Shown here: one piece after another, positions 7,905 to 15,647 of the stretch | Layout of the letters: every line of letters starts with the position of its first letter | Position numbering within the stretch: position 1 is the first letter of the stretch | Assembly: GCA_030432405.1 (NCBI GenBank) | Contig: JAUIHG010000004.1 | Coordinates: 1 to 52,967 of the forward strand | Origin: Bacteroidia bacterium | GTDB taxonomy: Bacteria; Bacteroidota; Bacteroidia; Chitinophagales; BACL12 | DNA length: 52,967 nucleotides | Reading direction: 5' to 3' | Notes under the pieces: model-generated | What the model was told of the DNA's origin: nothing | What the model saw: the letters and a program-made list of their open reading frames with translations, nothing else | The model's database searches: none | Program-made: the position numbers and the translations under genes

Positions 7905-8744
7905 TTAGTACAGCGGTTGAATCCAGCGGAACCAGAGCCAGGCCAAAGGCGCAACAAGGTACAGCGAGTCAAAGCGGTCCAGAAAGCCGCCGTGGCCCGG
8001 CAGCAAAGTTCCGCTATCCTTGACGCCAAGCAAGCGTTTGAGGCGCGATTCCAGGAGGTCGCCGGAGGTGCCAAAAAGCGTGATCAGCGGGGCAAGCCCC
8101 ATCCAGGCGCCTTCGGCGAAGCCAAAAATCCGGGCATAGGCCCAGGCCACGACCAGGCCCAACAGCAGCCCGCCGACCACGCCTTCCCAGGATTTGTTGG
8201 GCGAAATGGCGGGCGCGAGCTTGGTGCGGCCCAGGGTGGAGCCGGCAAAATAGGCGCCCACGTCGTTGGCCCAGATGATGACCAAAACGCCGGTCACCAG
8301 GCCCGGCCAATGCTGACTGGGAACCTCTGCTGCGGCAGGGCCATGGGCACCGAGCAGGGCCATCAAGGCAGGCGGTAAACAGACCCACAGGGCAGTATAT
8401 ACCGCGTATTTGGCCGCCCGGCGGTTGCCGGCTGCCGGTCGGATCAGCAACGTAGCCAGCATCAACAGCGGCACGCCGAGCGTGGCGTAGCGCAGGCCGG
8501 CGCCTTCAGGAGTGCCGAAGGCCAAGGGCGCGGCAAAACCCAGCAAAAAAGCCGGCACCGCCACATACCAGACCGGGCGGCGGTGCCAGCCGCGGGTCAG
8601 GTTGGCCAGTTCGTGCGCGGAAAAGCCCGCAATCAGCGCAAAGGCAAAAATGAGGCTGAGCGGGTGGACCCAAATGGCCGTCAAAAAGGCCGCCGCCCCC
8701 AAAAGGGCGGTGGCCACGCGGCGGGAAAGGTCTTTGAAGGCCAT
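7905..8744 (-). CDS. cdsA: Phosphatidate cytidylyltransferase (CDP-diacylglycerol synthase)
   Basis: Makes CDP-diacylglycerol from phosphatidate and CTP in the inner membrane. 279 residues from the ATG at 8744; I rejected the in-frame extension to 8843 because it only reads back through the end of the CPBP gene. Eight or so hydrophobic segments are visible. The family signature is complete near the C-terminus: ESRLKRLLGVKDSGTLLPG followed by HGGFLDRFDS. An upstream conserved block is NDVGAYFAGSTLGRTKLAP then ISPNKSWEG. It starts 13 nt after the CPBP protease gene, so the two are probably co-transcribed. psd lies further down the same strand, separated by gdhA. Confidence 0.95.
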   Translation of the reverse strand: MAFKDLSRRVATALLGAAAFLTAIWVHPLSLIFAFALIAGFSAHELANLTRGWHRRPVWYVAVPAFLLGFAAPLAFGTPEGAGLRYATLGVPLLMLATLLIRPAAGNRRAAKYAVYTALWVCLPPALMALLGAHGPAAAEVPSQHWPGLVTGVLVIIWANDVGAYFAGSTLGRTKLAPAISPNKSWEGVVGGLLLGLVVAWAYARIFGFAEGAWMGLAPLITLFGTSGDLLESRLKRLLGVKDSGTLLPGHGGFLDRFDSLYLVAPLAWLWFRWIQPLY

Positions 8745-8757
8745 GCGGTGCGGTGCC

Positions 8758-9750
8758 TCAGGCGTCCTGGTCCGGTTGCTGGTTCCTGCCTGATTCAGGA
8801 GGCGTGTTCGCCGGAGGCGAAAGCCCCTCCCAGGGCGGTGCAACGGTGCGGTCGCGGAAGCGGTACAGCCCGAAGATCAGCAAAATGACGCCTGTGGCCG
8901 CGGCCATGGAGGCCAGCAGCTGTGGATCGGCGGGTTCCGGGGTGCTGCCGCTGATCCAGGCGTAGAGCAGGTAGGCGGCGTTGTTGGCCGTATGCGCGGC
9001 AATCGGCACCCAGAGGTTGCGGCTGTACAGGTAGGAGTAACCGAGCACCAGGGCCAGGCCCATGCGCGGCAAAAAGGAGAGGAACTGCATGTGCACAGCC
9101 GCAAACAGCGCCGCGCTGATCCACACGGCCAAATGGCCGCTGCGGGTCCAGGCTTCGAAGAGCCGCTGGGCGATCCCACGGAAGATCAATTCTTCCCAGG
9201 CCGGGGCCAACAACGCCACCATCAGGAAGGTCGTGGCCATGGGCAGGGCGTCGCCGGGTTCGACCAGGGCCGCGGTCAGGCGTTCGGCGCGGACTTCCCA
9301 GTCCCGCATCTGGTCGATAAATCCGCCAGAAACACCGGCCAGCAGGTCGCGGTTGGCGCTGTGCAGGGCGTCGATGGCCGGCCCGGAGAGGAGCACGGCG
9401 GCTATAGCCAGCGCCAGCGGCATCAGCGCGGGGCGCTTGTGGGTGCCGGGGCGGGAGAGGGGATGGCCATCCACCAGCACCAAAAACACCACGCCGGCCA
9501 GCAGTTTGCCGCCCGCCGCCAGGATATTGACCAGCTGGATGGCAAAACGCAGGGCCGGGTCGGCCAGTTCTTCATTGCTGGGCTGGAACAGCAGGCGCTG
9601 CAGTTCCGCGGTGTCCTTGACCCCGAGCATGGTCTGCACCAACAACAGGCCCATGGAGGCAAAAACCGCCTCGAAGGCCAGGTAGAGCCCCAGGATGAGA
9701 AAGAAGGCTCTGGGAAGGGAGATGTTGTGGAACAAGCCGCGCCAGGACAT
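8758..9750 (-). CDS. CPBP-family intramembrane glutamic protease (CaaX/Rce1-like)
   Basis: Multi-pass membrane protein of 330 residues with about eight hydrophobic segments. The CPBP motifs are present: EELIFRGIAQRLFE (Glu186, Glu187, Arg191), His220 in AAVHMQFLSFLPR, and H-x-x-x-N in AAHTANNAAYLLY (His253, Asn257). Rce1-type members cleave prenylated proteins in eukaryotes; bacterial ones act in bacteriocin self-immunity or protein maturation, and the substrate here is unknown. The C-terminal ~30 residues after the last membrane segment are proline-rich and unconserved. Part of that tail is encoded by a TTCGCC-GGA-GGCGAA palindrome (8807-8821). It is divergent from dusB and lies just ahead of cdsA. 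Confidence 0.88.
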   Translation of the reverse strand: MSWRGLFHNISLPRAFFLILGLYLAFEAVFASMGLLLVQTMLGVKDTAELQRLLFQPSNEELADPALRFAIQLVNILAAGGKLLAGVVFLVLVDGHPLSRPGTHKRPALMPLALAIAAVLLSGPAIDALHSANRDLLAGVSGGFIDQMRDWEVRAERLTAALVEPGDALPMATTFLMVALLAPAWEELIFRGIAQRLFEAWTRSGHLAVWISAALFAAVHMQFLSFLPRMGLALVLGYSYLYSRNLWVPIAAHTANNAAYLLYAWISGSTPEPADPQLLASMAAATGVILLIFGLYRFRDRTVAPPWEGLSPPANTPPESGRNQQPDQDA

Positions 9751-9770
9751 GCCTTGCGTAGTTTTGCGGC

Positions 9771-9784
9771 CGAAGCTACCTTTT
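9771..9784. promoter_or_regulatory. Overlapping divergent -7 elements between the CPBP gene and dusB
   Basis: The plus strand reads TACCTTTT at 9777-9784, 10 nt before the dusB ATG. The minus strand reads TAGCTTCG at 9771-9778, 20 nt before the CPBP start. Both resemble TAnnTTTG. Because they overlap by two bases, the two divergent transcripts would compete for RNA polymerase. This is inferred from consensus only. Confidence 0.4.
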
Positions 9785-9794
9785 TAAGGCCGTT

Positions 9795-10787
9795 ATGGTC
9801 CGCATTGCCGATATAGAACTGCCCGATTTTCCGCTGTTGCTCGCGCCCATGGAGGACGTCAGCGACCCGCCCTTCCGCCTGCTGTGCAAGGAGGCCGGTG
9901 CGGACCTGATGTATACCGAGTTCATCAGTTCCGAAGGCCTGATCCGCGATGCGCACAAAAGCGTGCAAAAGCTGGACATCTACGAGGCCGAACGGCCGGT
10001 GGGCATCCAGATTTTCGGCGCCGAGATGGACTCCATGCGCCAGTCCGCCGAGATCGTGGAGCAGGCCGGTCCCGAACTGCTGGACATCAACTACGGCTGC
10101 CCGGTCAAGAAGGTGGTCTGCAAGGAGGCCGGTGCGGGCATTCTGCAGAACATTCCCAAAATGGTTCGCCTGACCGGCGAAATCGTGAAGGCCACCAAAC
10201 TGCCCGTCACCGTCAAGACGCGCCTGGGCTGGGACGACAACAGCAAGCACATCGTCGAGGTGGCCGAGCGCCTGCAGGACGTGGGCATCCAGGCCATATC
10301 CATCCACGGCCGCACCCGCAAGCAGATGTACAAGGGCGAGGCCGACTGGAGCCTGATTGCCGAGGTGCGCAACAATCCGCGCATGCGCATCCCGGTCTTT
10401 GGCAACGGCGACATCGACAGCCCGCAAAAGGCCCTGGAATACAAAAACCGCTTTGGGGTGGACGGCATCATGATCGGCCGCGCCTCGATCGGGCATCCCT
10501 GGATCTTCCGGGAGATCAAGCATTTCCTGGCCACCGGCGAGGAACTGCCGCCGCCGACACTTGCGGAACGCATCGATGTGTGCCGCCGCCACGTACAACA
10601 CTCCGTACGCTGGAAGGGGCCCAAGTTGGGCATCCTCGAAATGCGCCGCCACTACACCAACTATTTCAAGGGCATGCCGGGCATCAAGCCCTACCGCAGC
10701 CAGCTGGTGAACGTGGACACGCTGGAGGAAGTGGAAGCCATCCTGGACGAGATCGGGGTGGTTTTCGCGGACTACGCGTACGTTTAA
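9795..10787 (+). CDS. dusB: tRNA-dihydrouridine synthase B
   Basis: Flavin-dependent enzyme that reduces specific uridines in the tRNA D-loop. 330 residues, with the TIM-barrel opening LLLAPMEDVSDPPFR and the MYTEFISSEGL segment. The active-site block DINYGCPVKKVVCKEAGAG carries the conserved GCP cysteine (about Cys102). Downstream FMN-binding segments are VTVKTRLGWDD, SIHGRTRKQMYKGEADW, FGNGDIDSPQKAL and DGIMIGRASIGHPWIFREI. The ATG at 9795 is 10 nt after a -7-like element, so the leader would be very short. Family membership is certain; assignment to DusB rather than another Dus subgroup rests on overall similarity. Confidence 0.95.
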   Translation: MVRIADIELPDFPLLLAPMEDVSDPPFRLLCKEAGADLMYTEFISSEGLIRDAHKSVQKLDIYEAERPVGIQIFGAEMDSMRQSAEIVEQAGPELLDINYGCPVKKVVCKEAGAGILQNIPKMVRLTGEIVKATKLPVTVKTRLGWDDNSKHIVEVAERLQDVGIQAISIHGRTRKQMYKGEADWSLIAEVRNNPRMRIPVFGNGDIDSPQKALEYKNRFGVDGIMIGRASIGHPWIFREIKHFLATGEELPPPTLAERIDVCRRHVQHSVRWKGPKLGILEMRRHYTNYFKGMPGIKPYRSQLVNVDTLEEVEAILDEIGVVFADYAYV

Positions 10788-10868
10788 GGTACGGGCACGT
10801 TGCGCAGATGCCGCCGTGTCTTGCTGTCCTTCCGGCGTCCCAGCGGCGCTTTTCCGGACCCCATCGCC

Positions 10869-11543
10869 ATGGTCATCCCCCTTTTGCTCGCCCTGGTGCT
10901 GCTGGCTTTGGCCGGCAACTACGCCTATGTGCTGTTTTCGCGGCGCAGCCGCGCGCGGGTTTCGTTGCGGGGCCTGGTGCCGCTGGTACGGCAACGCCAT
11001 GCGCTGTTGGGCAAGCTGGAGTCCGCGCAATCCGGCGCCTCCGGCGAACGCGGACCCGGCGCGGCCGCAGGCCCTGCAGCCGGGGTGCCCGCTGATCCTT
11101 CCGGCGGTGCCGACACCGGTCCTGTGGCCGGACCCATGGCCGGTCCCCCGGCCAGCCCGGCCACCCCTCCGGTGGCCGGCAGTGCCCATCCCGAAACCGG
11201 TACGCCCCTGACCATCCACCTGCCCCTGCCCGAAGGCCTGGTGGCCGACCTGCTCCAGGCCTCGGAGGCCTGCAGACGCCAGATTTCCGCGCAGCCGGAC
11301 GAGGAGCTTGTGCTGGCGGACAATGCCTTCGCCGTACAGGCGGATGCGCTCTTCCGGAGTGCCGGCAGCCTGCCGCCGGCCTGGGTGTCGCGCTGGGAGA
11401 GCCTGCATCGCGATTTTGACGTGGAAGCCGAGCAGTACAACAAGCTGGTGCGGCGTTTCAACGACAGCCTGGGGCGTTTTCCCGGCAATTGGGTCGGGCG
11501 TCTGCTGGGCTTGAAGGCCCTGCCGCCACTGCAGCGGAATTGA
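10869..11543 (+). CDS. Divergent LemA-like membrane-anchored protein
   Basis: 224 residues from the ATG at 10869. That start places MVIPLLLALVLLALAGNYAYVLF, a single membrane anchor, at the N-terminus; the in-frame extension to 10800 adds only basic, unconserved residues. The C-terminal part, EAEQYNKLVRRFNDSLGRFP followed by NWVGRLLGLKALPPL, closely follows the LemA signature (YN..V..YN..I..FP.n..A..fgf). The usual first LemA helix is degenerate (LVPLVRQRHALLGKLESA). About 55 residues of Gly/Pro/Ala-rich low complexity (roughly 58-112) separate the halves, which is unusual. The YugP-type peptidase gene follows on the same strand. The function of LemA proteins is not settled. Confidence 0.72.
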   Translation: MVIPLLLALVLLALAGNYAYVLFSRRSRARVSLRGLVPLVRQRHALLGKLESAQSGASGERGPGAAAGPAAGVPADPSGGADTGPVAGPMAGPPASPATPPVAGSAHPETGTPLTIHLPLPEGLVADLLQASEACRRQISAQPDEELVLADNAFAVQADALFRSAGSLPPAWVSRWESLHRDFDVEAEQYNKLVRRFNDSLGRFPGNWVGRLLGLKALPPLQRN

Positions 11544-11569
11544 GGGCAGCGGAACGGCTCAGTGTGGTG

Positions 11570-11587
11570 TTCGCCGGAACCGGCGAA
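11570..11587. repeat. 18-bp perfect palindrome TTCGCCGG-AA-CCGGCGAA
   Basis: An 8-bp inverted repeat around AA, 26 nt after the LemA-like gene and 93 nt before the peptidase gene. No T-tract follows, so it is a weak candidate terminator. It is one of the clearest copies of the dispersed TTCGCC/GGCGAA palindrome. Confidence 0.65.
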
Positions 11588-11679
11588 GGCGTTAAATATT
11601 GTTAAAGCGCCAAAATGTCAGCGCGCGGCCGCTTGGAACGGGATTTGACGGAACTTGGCGAACGAATCCGAATCCCCCG

Positions 11680-12363
11680 ATGCTTTTTTACGTCATCACC
11701 TTTGCGTTCATGCTGATTGGCCAGGCCGTCAGCGGGACCCTGAAGCGCAAATTCCAGCAGTACGCCCAGGTGCCGAACCAGGCCGGCCTGACCGGTGCGC
11801 AGATCGCCCAGAAAATGCTGTCCGAAAACGGCATCCACGATGTGGACGTCATTTCCACGCCCGGCCAGCTGACCGACCACTACAACCCGCAGAAAAAGAC
11901 GGTCAACCTGTCCGATTGGGTATACGCCGAACGCAGTGTGGCCGCGGCCGCCGTGGCCGCACACGAGGTGGGCCATGCCGTGCAGCACGCCAACGCTTAC
12001 ACCTGGCTGACCTTCCGCTCCAAGATGGTGCCTACCGTGCAGTTCTCTTCGCGCATCGTGATGTTCGTGCTGCTGGCGGGTCTGGCCATCCAGGCCTTTG
12101 CCGGCAATCCGCTGGTGTTGCTCTTCGGCATCGTGCTGTTCGGCATCACCACACTGTTCACCATCGTGACCCTGCCGGTGGAGTTTGACGCCTCCAACCG
12201 GGCCCTGGCATGGATGACGACGTCCGGCGTAACCGCCGGCCGCGAACACGATCAGGCCAAGGATGCGCTGAAATGGGCTGCGATGACCTATGTGGTGGCC
12301 GCGCTCTCCTCGGTGGCCCAGCTGCTCTACTTCGTGATGCTCTTCATGGGGCGGCGGGACTAG
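11680..12363 (+). CDS. YugP-family membrane zinc metallopeptidase
   Basis: 227 residues. I chose the ATG at 11680 because it begins MLFYVITFAFMLIGQAVS, the family's N-terminal membrane helix; the upstream extension to 11599 is unconserved. The zinc site HEVGHAVQH begins at residue 95 in the context ERSVAAAAVAAHEVGHAVQH, which is diagnostic. Two or three further membrane segments follow, and the family block LPVEFDASNRALAWM is present. A final hydrophobic helix closes the protein. The homologous B. subtilis YugP has no well-established substrate, so membrane protein quality control is an inference. It is the last GC-rich gene before the AT-rich island, whose first gene starts 34 nt downstream. 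Confidence 0.92.
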   Translation: MLFYVITFAFMLIGQAVSGTLKRKFQQYAQVPNQAGLTGAQIAQKMLSENGIHDVDVISTPGQLTDHYNPQKKTVNLSDWVYAERSVAAAAVAAHEVGHAVQHANAYTWLTFRSKMVPTVQFSSRIVMFVLLAGLAIQAFAGNPLVLLFGIVLFGITTLFTIVTLPVEFDASNRALAWMTTSGVTAGREHDQAKDALKWAAMTYVVAALSSVAQLLYFVMLFMGRRD

Positions 12364-12397
12364 GTTGGGATCACTAACTGACGTAATCTATTTCATT

Positions 12398-12895
12398 ATG
12401 TCCAAAGAGATTAGTAGATATAGGCTCGACTTAGCTGAAAAGCTATATTTTCAGTTAAGTGAATCATATGATAAATTAGACTTTAAGGCGCGAACAGTAT
12501 TAGGTATAAACGGTATAGTTGTCGGGTTAATTCTTAACTCCTGGTCAGGTGACCTGTTCCTTAGAAATAACTTTTCTAATATGCTATACATAGTAGGAGT
12601 TGTTGCAATTATCGTTTCGATTCTCCTTAGCCTCTATGCATTGTACCCTAAAAGATATCCAGCACCTCCTCTTTCGTTGGAGAGCGAGTATAGTCAATTG
12701 TTGTTTGAAAGAGAGGAACAAATCAAAGACCAAGATGTTTTTGAATATTTCAATACTTTATCATATTTTTTTAATGATGTGAATAGTCAGTTTAAATCAG
12801 TTGTAGCTTGCAAAGCTAAAGCTGTGTTTTCTTCAATAGTGAGCCTGTCCATAGCGCTTTTTTCAGTATGTTTAGTTCTTTTTGGATTTATCTAG
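12398..12895 (+). CDS. Unrecognised membrane protein, first gene of the AT-rich island
   Basis: 165 residues from the ATG at 12398. An alternative GTG-like start at 12365 would lie against the preceding stop and is less likely. The architecture is an N-terminal amphipathic stretch (EKLYFQLSESYDKLDFKA), two close membrane helices (about residues 32-49 and 61-84), a ~55-residue charged linker with LFEREEQIKDQDVFEYF, and a C-terminal membrane helix (about 143-165) ending flush with the protein. This 2TM-linker-TM layout, with D-K-A-R just ahead of TM1, resembles SLATT- and PycTM-like effectors of nucleotide-signalling defence systems. I cannot show homology. Base composition is far more AT-rich than the flanking genes. 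It is probably the membrane partner of the peptidase downstream. Confidence 0.75.
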   Translation: MSKEISRYRLDLAEKLYFQLSESYDKLDFKARTVLGINGIVVGLILNSWSGDLFLRNNFSNMLYIVGVVAIIVSILLSLYALYPKRYPAPPLSLESEYSQLLFEREEQIKDQDVFEYFNTLSYFFNDVNSQFKSVVACKAKAVFSSIVSLSIALFSVCLVLFGFI

Positions 12896-12934
12896 GCAGT
12901 AGTCACCTCAACGCAAACTAAGCAATCGATCAAA

Positions 12935-13084
12935 ATGAAAAAATCTTCAGACCCACAGGATAATGACGTTTGCAGTTCTAAAAAATGTCAGAATCCTAAG
13001 CTTCCAGGTCATGCATATTGTCGTGCGTGTTTAGATCGCATGTCAAGTAGAAGTAAAGGGAAATTGATAAAAGGCAAATCGTAG
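12935..13084 (+). CDS. 49-residue Cys4 (zinc-ribbon-like) small protein
   Basis: A small gene on the plus strand running from ATG at 12935 to TAG at 13084. It encodes 49 residues with a CSSKKC pair at Cys13/Cys18 and a CRAC pair at Cys29/Cys32, then a strongly basic tail (MSSRSKGKLIKGKS). Two Cys pairs separated by ten residues fit a single zinc-binding knuckle; the context KCQNPKLPGHAYCRACLDRM resembles small zinc ribbons. The next ATG begins one base after its stop, which indicates translational coupling to the peptidase gene. A role in nucleic acid or protein recognition is inferred only from composition. Confidence 0.7.
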   Translation: MKKSSDPQDNDVCSSKKCQNPKLPGHAYCRACLDRMSSRSKGKLIKGKS

Positions 13085-13085
13085 T

Positions 13086-14651
13086 ATGGATAAGCCAATA
13101 TTAATTGATGTTCTGCCAGGAAACATCAGTGAGTTAATTAGCATCCTAGAGGGTACTGAATGGTATGAAAAGAGCTTTCATAGAGAGGCATATAACAAAT
13201 ATATAAAAGAATATATAGAAATATTTTGCACAGATACATATTTTGTTTTAGAGTACCCTTACATTGACAAAGTATATAGAGACAGCTACTACAACTATTA
13301 TGGAAAAAAAGTCAATAGTTACAATAGAGAATGTATACGAGTCTTGCTATTCGCAGAAGAGGTGATGGAAGATGAATTTATTATAGATGTAGACAAAGCC
13401 CAAAGCAAAGATATGTTTCGAGGCTTCTTTGTTATTAGGCCAACAATTTCACAACCGATTGGTAGATCAATGATTCATCCATCGGTGTTAAGGATGCCAG
13501 AGTTTGTCAGTTGTAAAGTTGACTTTTCTGTTTCGCTATTGGGGATAGAGTTAAAATCTGCATGCTTCCCCCACAATCGACAGAATTTTGAATATTATAG
13601 ATGTGCGGAGTCAGCTCTTTGGTCTATCATGGAATACTTCGGATCTAAGTATTCAGAGTATAAACCCATTTTGCCTTCGACAATTCATTCAATTTTAAGG
13701 CACCAGGGATTCGAGAGGCAGCAGCCTTCAGAGGGGCTTACATATGAAAATATATCATTTGTATTGAAAAAAGTCGGTCTAGGATCTAAAGTTTACGACA
13801 CAAAGGCAGTTCCTAGTGGACTTAATATGAAGAACATTCTGGCAGATTATGTTGAATCAGGTGTTCCTGTAATCTGTGATGTAATGTGTTCAGATGATGA
13901 TGATAAGCATATGAGCCACGGCGTTGTAGTTATTGGAAGGACTGAGATGAAATCTGCCACGGATTTCGATAAGAATGCGGATTGGAAGGAAAATGAAAGA
14001 AAAAAGGATATAGTTGGAGGCGTTAAAATTATAGATCACTCATATTTGTTGGACAAGCTAGTTTTGGTGGATGACGAGGAACATTACCCTTACAGCATAA
14101 GTAGCTTTGAGAGCCCGTTTAACTATGAAAACTCTGTTGAATCTGATTCAAAAAGAGCCAATGGAAACCCTTGGGAGATTCACTATGCAATTGTCCCATT
14201 GTATGTTAAAGTGTACATGGATAATGTTATGGCTCGTAAGGTTTTAGATGTCGTGATTGGGCAATCAGAGCTGTTTTCGTATTATCGCACATTAATTCGT
14301 CCTAAGGAAGCCTTAGTAAGAAGAATTTGCTTGACTTCTAGTAGGTCTTTCAAGAAAAACCTTTTGGAAAACTCTTCTCTCGAAGAAGACGTAAAAGGTT
14401 ATCTGTTAGGATTGGCCATGCCAAAACTGTTTTGGTTAGGCGAGTTCTCTTCTGTTCGAGATTTTGACCAAAAGTTGGTTGAAACTTTGGTGTTGTTAGA
14501 TGCGACTGAAGCCCATGCTACAACCCCAGAAACTGTGATAGCGGCGGTTTTTCCCAATAAGCTGTATTTAGCTCCCGGAACTCCGCAACGATTTGAAGAA
14601 AATCGTGATTTTCAACTGTTTAACAGATACGAAAGCAATTTGCGACCATGA
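13086..14651 (+). CDS. Predicted papain-like cysteine peptidase of the AT-rich island
   Basis: 521 residues. An N-terminal region (1-160) of unknown fold contains MFRGFFVIRPT and QPIGRSMIHPSVL. It is followed by a papain/C39-like core. The likely nucleophile is Cys173 in YYRCAESALWSIMEYF, starting a helix with an upstream Gln166. The likely catalytic His is His278 in MSHGVVVIGR, at the start of a hydrophobic strand after GVPVICDV. The third residue may be Asp329 or Asp330 in LVLVDDEEHYPYS. The remaining ~150 residues match nothing I know. The catalytic assignment is by motif and spacing, not alignment. The gene starts 1 nt after the Cys4 gene, and its stop overlaps the next start (ATGA), so the genes form one operon. 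Confidence 0.72.
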   Translation: MDKPILIDVLPGNISELISILEGTEWYEKSFHREAYNKYIKEYIEIFCTDTYFVLEYPYIDKVYRDSYYNYYGKKVNSYNRECIRVLLFAEEVMEDEFIIDVDKAQSKDMFRGFFVIRPTISQPIGRSMIHPSVLRMPEFVSCKVDFSVSLLGIELKSACFPHNRQNFEYYRCAESALWSIMEYFGSKYSEYKPILPSTIHSILRHQGFERQQPSEGLTYENISFVLKKVGLGSKVYDTKAVPSGLNMKNILADYVESGVPVICDVMCSDDDDKHMSHGVVVIGRTEMKSATDFDKNADWKENERKKDIVGGVKIIDHSYLLDKLVLVDDEEHYPYSISSFESPFNYENSVESDSKRANGNPWEIHYAIVPLYVKVYMDNVMARKVLDVVIGQSELFSYYRTLIRPKEALVRRICLTSSRSFKKNLLENSSLEEDVKGYLLGLAMPKLFWLGEFSSVRDFDQKLVETLVLLDATEAHATTPETVIAAVFPNKLYLAPGTPQRFEENRDFQLFNRYESNLRP

Positions 14652-14878
14652 CAAAGAAAAAAAAAGCAACGAGACCCTCCGGTAAGTTCGCTGCAATTGG
14701 TTCGCTAAATAAGGTTGCTAGAAAAGCTCTAGAGCACGGAAGTGCAAAGAAAAGTAATGACATTGACCTTGATAGAGAATATGGGATATGGTTGTCTAGT
14801 CTAAAACCATCAATTAACGAAGCGCGATCCAGGAACGCAAGGGCGCGAGCTGTGTCAGGCAAGCGCATATTCAACTAG
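14648..14878 (+). CDS. Small basic protein, last gene of the AT-rich island
   Basis: 76 residues, overlapping the peptidase stop by four bases (ATGA), so probably coupled to it in translation. The N-terminus is very basic (MTKKKKATRPSGKFAA), followed by helical segments (SLNKVARKALEHGS and YGIWLSSLKPSINEARS) and another basic end. I recognise no family. It could be a nucleic-acid-binding accessory, an inhibitor of the peptidase, or its substrate. All three are guesses from position and charge. Confidence 0.6.
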   Translation: MTKKKKATRPSGKFAAIGSLNKVARKALEHGSAKKSNDIDLDREYGIWLSSLKPSINEARSRNARARAVSGKRIFN

Positions 14879-15203
14879 TCTTTGACAGTCGAAAACTGTC
14901 GTGACTACTGCATATGTGGCTAAATGGGTACAGGATGTAGGTGCTGAATTTTAGATAGGATATATGGCGCATGTCACACTGGTTGGATTTGAGATCACCG
15001 GTGTTGCTAAAATTCCACTGATTGTCAGGGCCTTACGAGGGTCCGTGCAATTTTTGTGCGCCCAACTGTTGGCAGCGGTGGACCGGGAGGCTATCTTTGC
15101 CGTCCCTTAGCCGAGAGGCTCGTCCGTCCATGACCGCGTTCGCCGGTAGGCGGACCGCAGGCCTCCGGGTAGGTTTTCTCAAGGGCTTTACAAAAACCAC
15201 CCC
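14879..15203 (+). other. Intergenic junction: end of the island and leader of the rplM operon
   Basis: No supported gene. From the left it holds a short hairpin (GACAGT-CGAAA-ACTGTC, 14884-14900) that may end the island transcript though it lacks a T-tract, then ~180 nt of intermediate composition, the rplM promoter elements, and a ~100-nt leader. The leader contains a TTCGCC-GGTA-GGCGGA near-palindrome (15139-15154). A leader of this length ahead of rplM could house autoregulation by a ribosomal protein, but I cannot fold it reliably. Confidence 0.5.
15069..15099 (+). promoter_or_regulatory. Putative promoter of the rplM-rpsI-rpsB-tsf operon
   Basis: TTG at 15069-15071 and TATCTTTG at 15092-15099 are separated by 20 nt, which fits the Bacteroidota -33/-7 arrangement (TTG-N19-21-TAnnTTTG). 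It lies just past the AT-rich island and ~105 nt before the rplM start. Confidence 0.6.
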
Positions 15204-15647
15204 GTGGATACCCGCAGCTTCAAAACCCGCTTTGCCAACGAAGCCACCGTTGACCGTGCCTGGCACGTGGTGGACGCCGAAGGCAAGACCCTGGGCCGCC
15301 TGGCTTCCCGCATCGCGCATGTGTTGCGCGGCAAGCACAAGGCCGACTTTACGCCCCACTTTGACAACGGCGACTATGTTGTTGTGATCAACGCCGAGAA
15401 GGTCCGCCTGACCGGCAACAAACTCAACGACAAGGTCTACCTGCGCTACACCGGTTATCCGGGCGGTCAGCGCGCCACGACCCCGGCCCAGTACCTGGAG
15501 AAAAAGCCGGAGGCCCTGCTGGAGAAGGCCGTGAAGGGCATGCTGCCGAAGACCAAACTCGGCCGCGCCCAGTACTTGAAACTGTTCGTTTACGCCGGTC
15601 CGGAGCACCAGCACGCGGCCCAGCAACCCAAACCGCTCGAACTCTGA
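15204..15647 (+). CDS. rplM: 50S ribosomal protein L13
   Basis: 147 residues beginning with GTG. The Bacteroidota-type N-terminus [20 protein letters not shown] follows the start at once, and no ATG is available nearby. Conserved blocks are [42 protein letters not shown] and [13 protein letters not shown]. It binds 23S rRNA early in 50S assembly. Its stop overlaps the rpsI start by one base (TGATG), the usual coupling of the L13-S9 pair. Confidence 0.98.
   Translation: MDTRSFKTRFANEATVDRAWHVVDAEGKTLGRLASRIAHVLRGKHKADFTPHFDNGDYVVVINAEKVRLTGNKLNDKVYLRYTGYPGGQRATTPAQYLEKKPEALLEKAVKGMLPKTKLGRAQYLKLFVYAGPEHQHAAQQPKPLEL

Noticed and set aside
9423-11408. 661-codon open frame on the minus strand
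   Set aside because: Covers dusB and the LemA-like gene in antisense and part of the CPBP gene in another frame; no recognisable protein features.
14965-15104. 46-codon ATG frame ahead of the rplM operon
   Set aside because: It runs through the putative -33/-7 promoter of rplM, has no recognisable features and spans a change in base composition; more likely chance.
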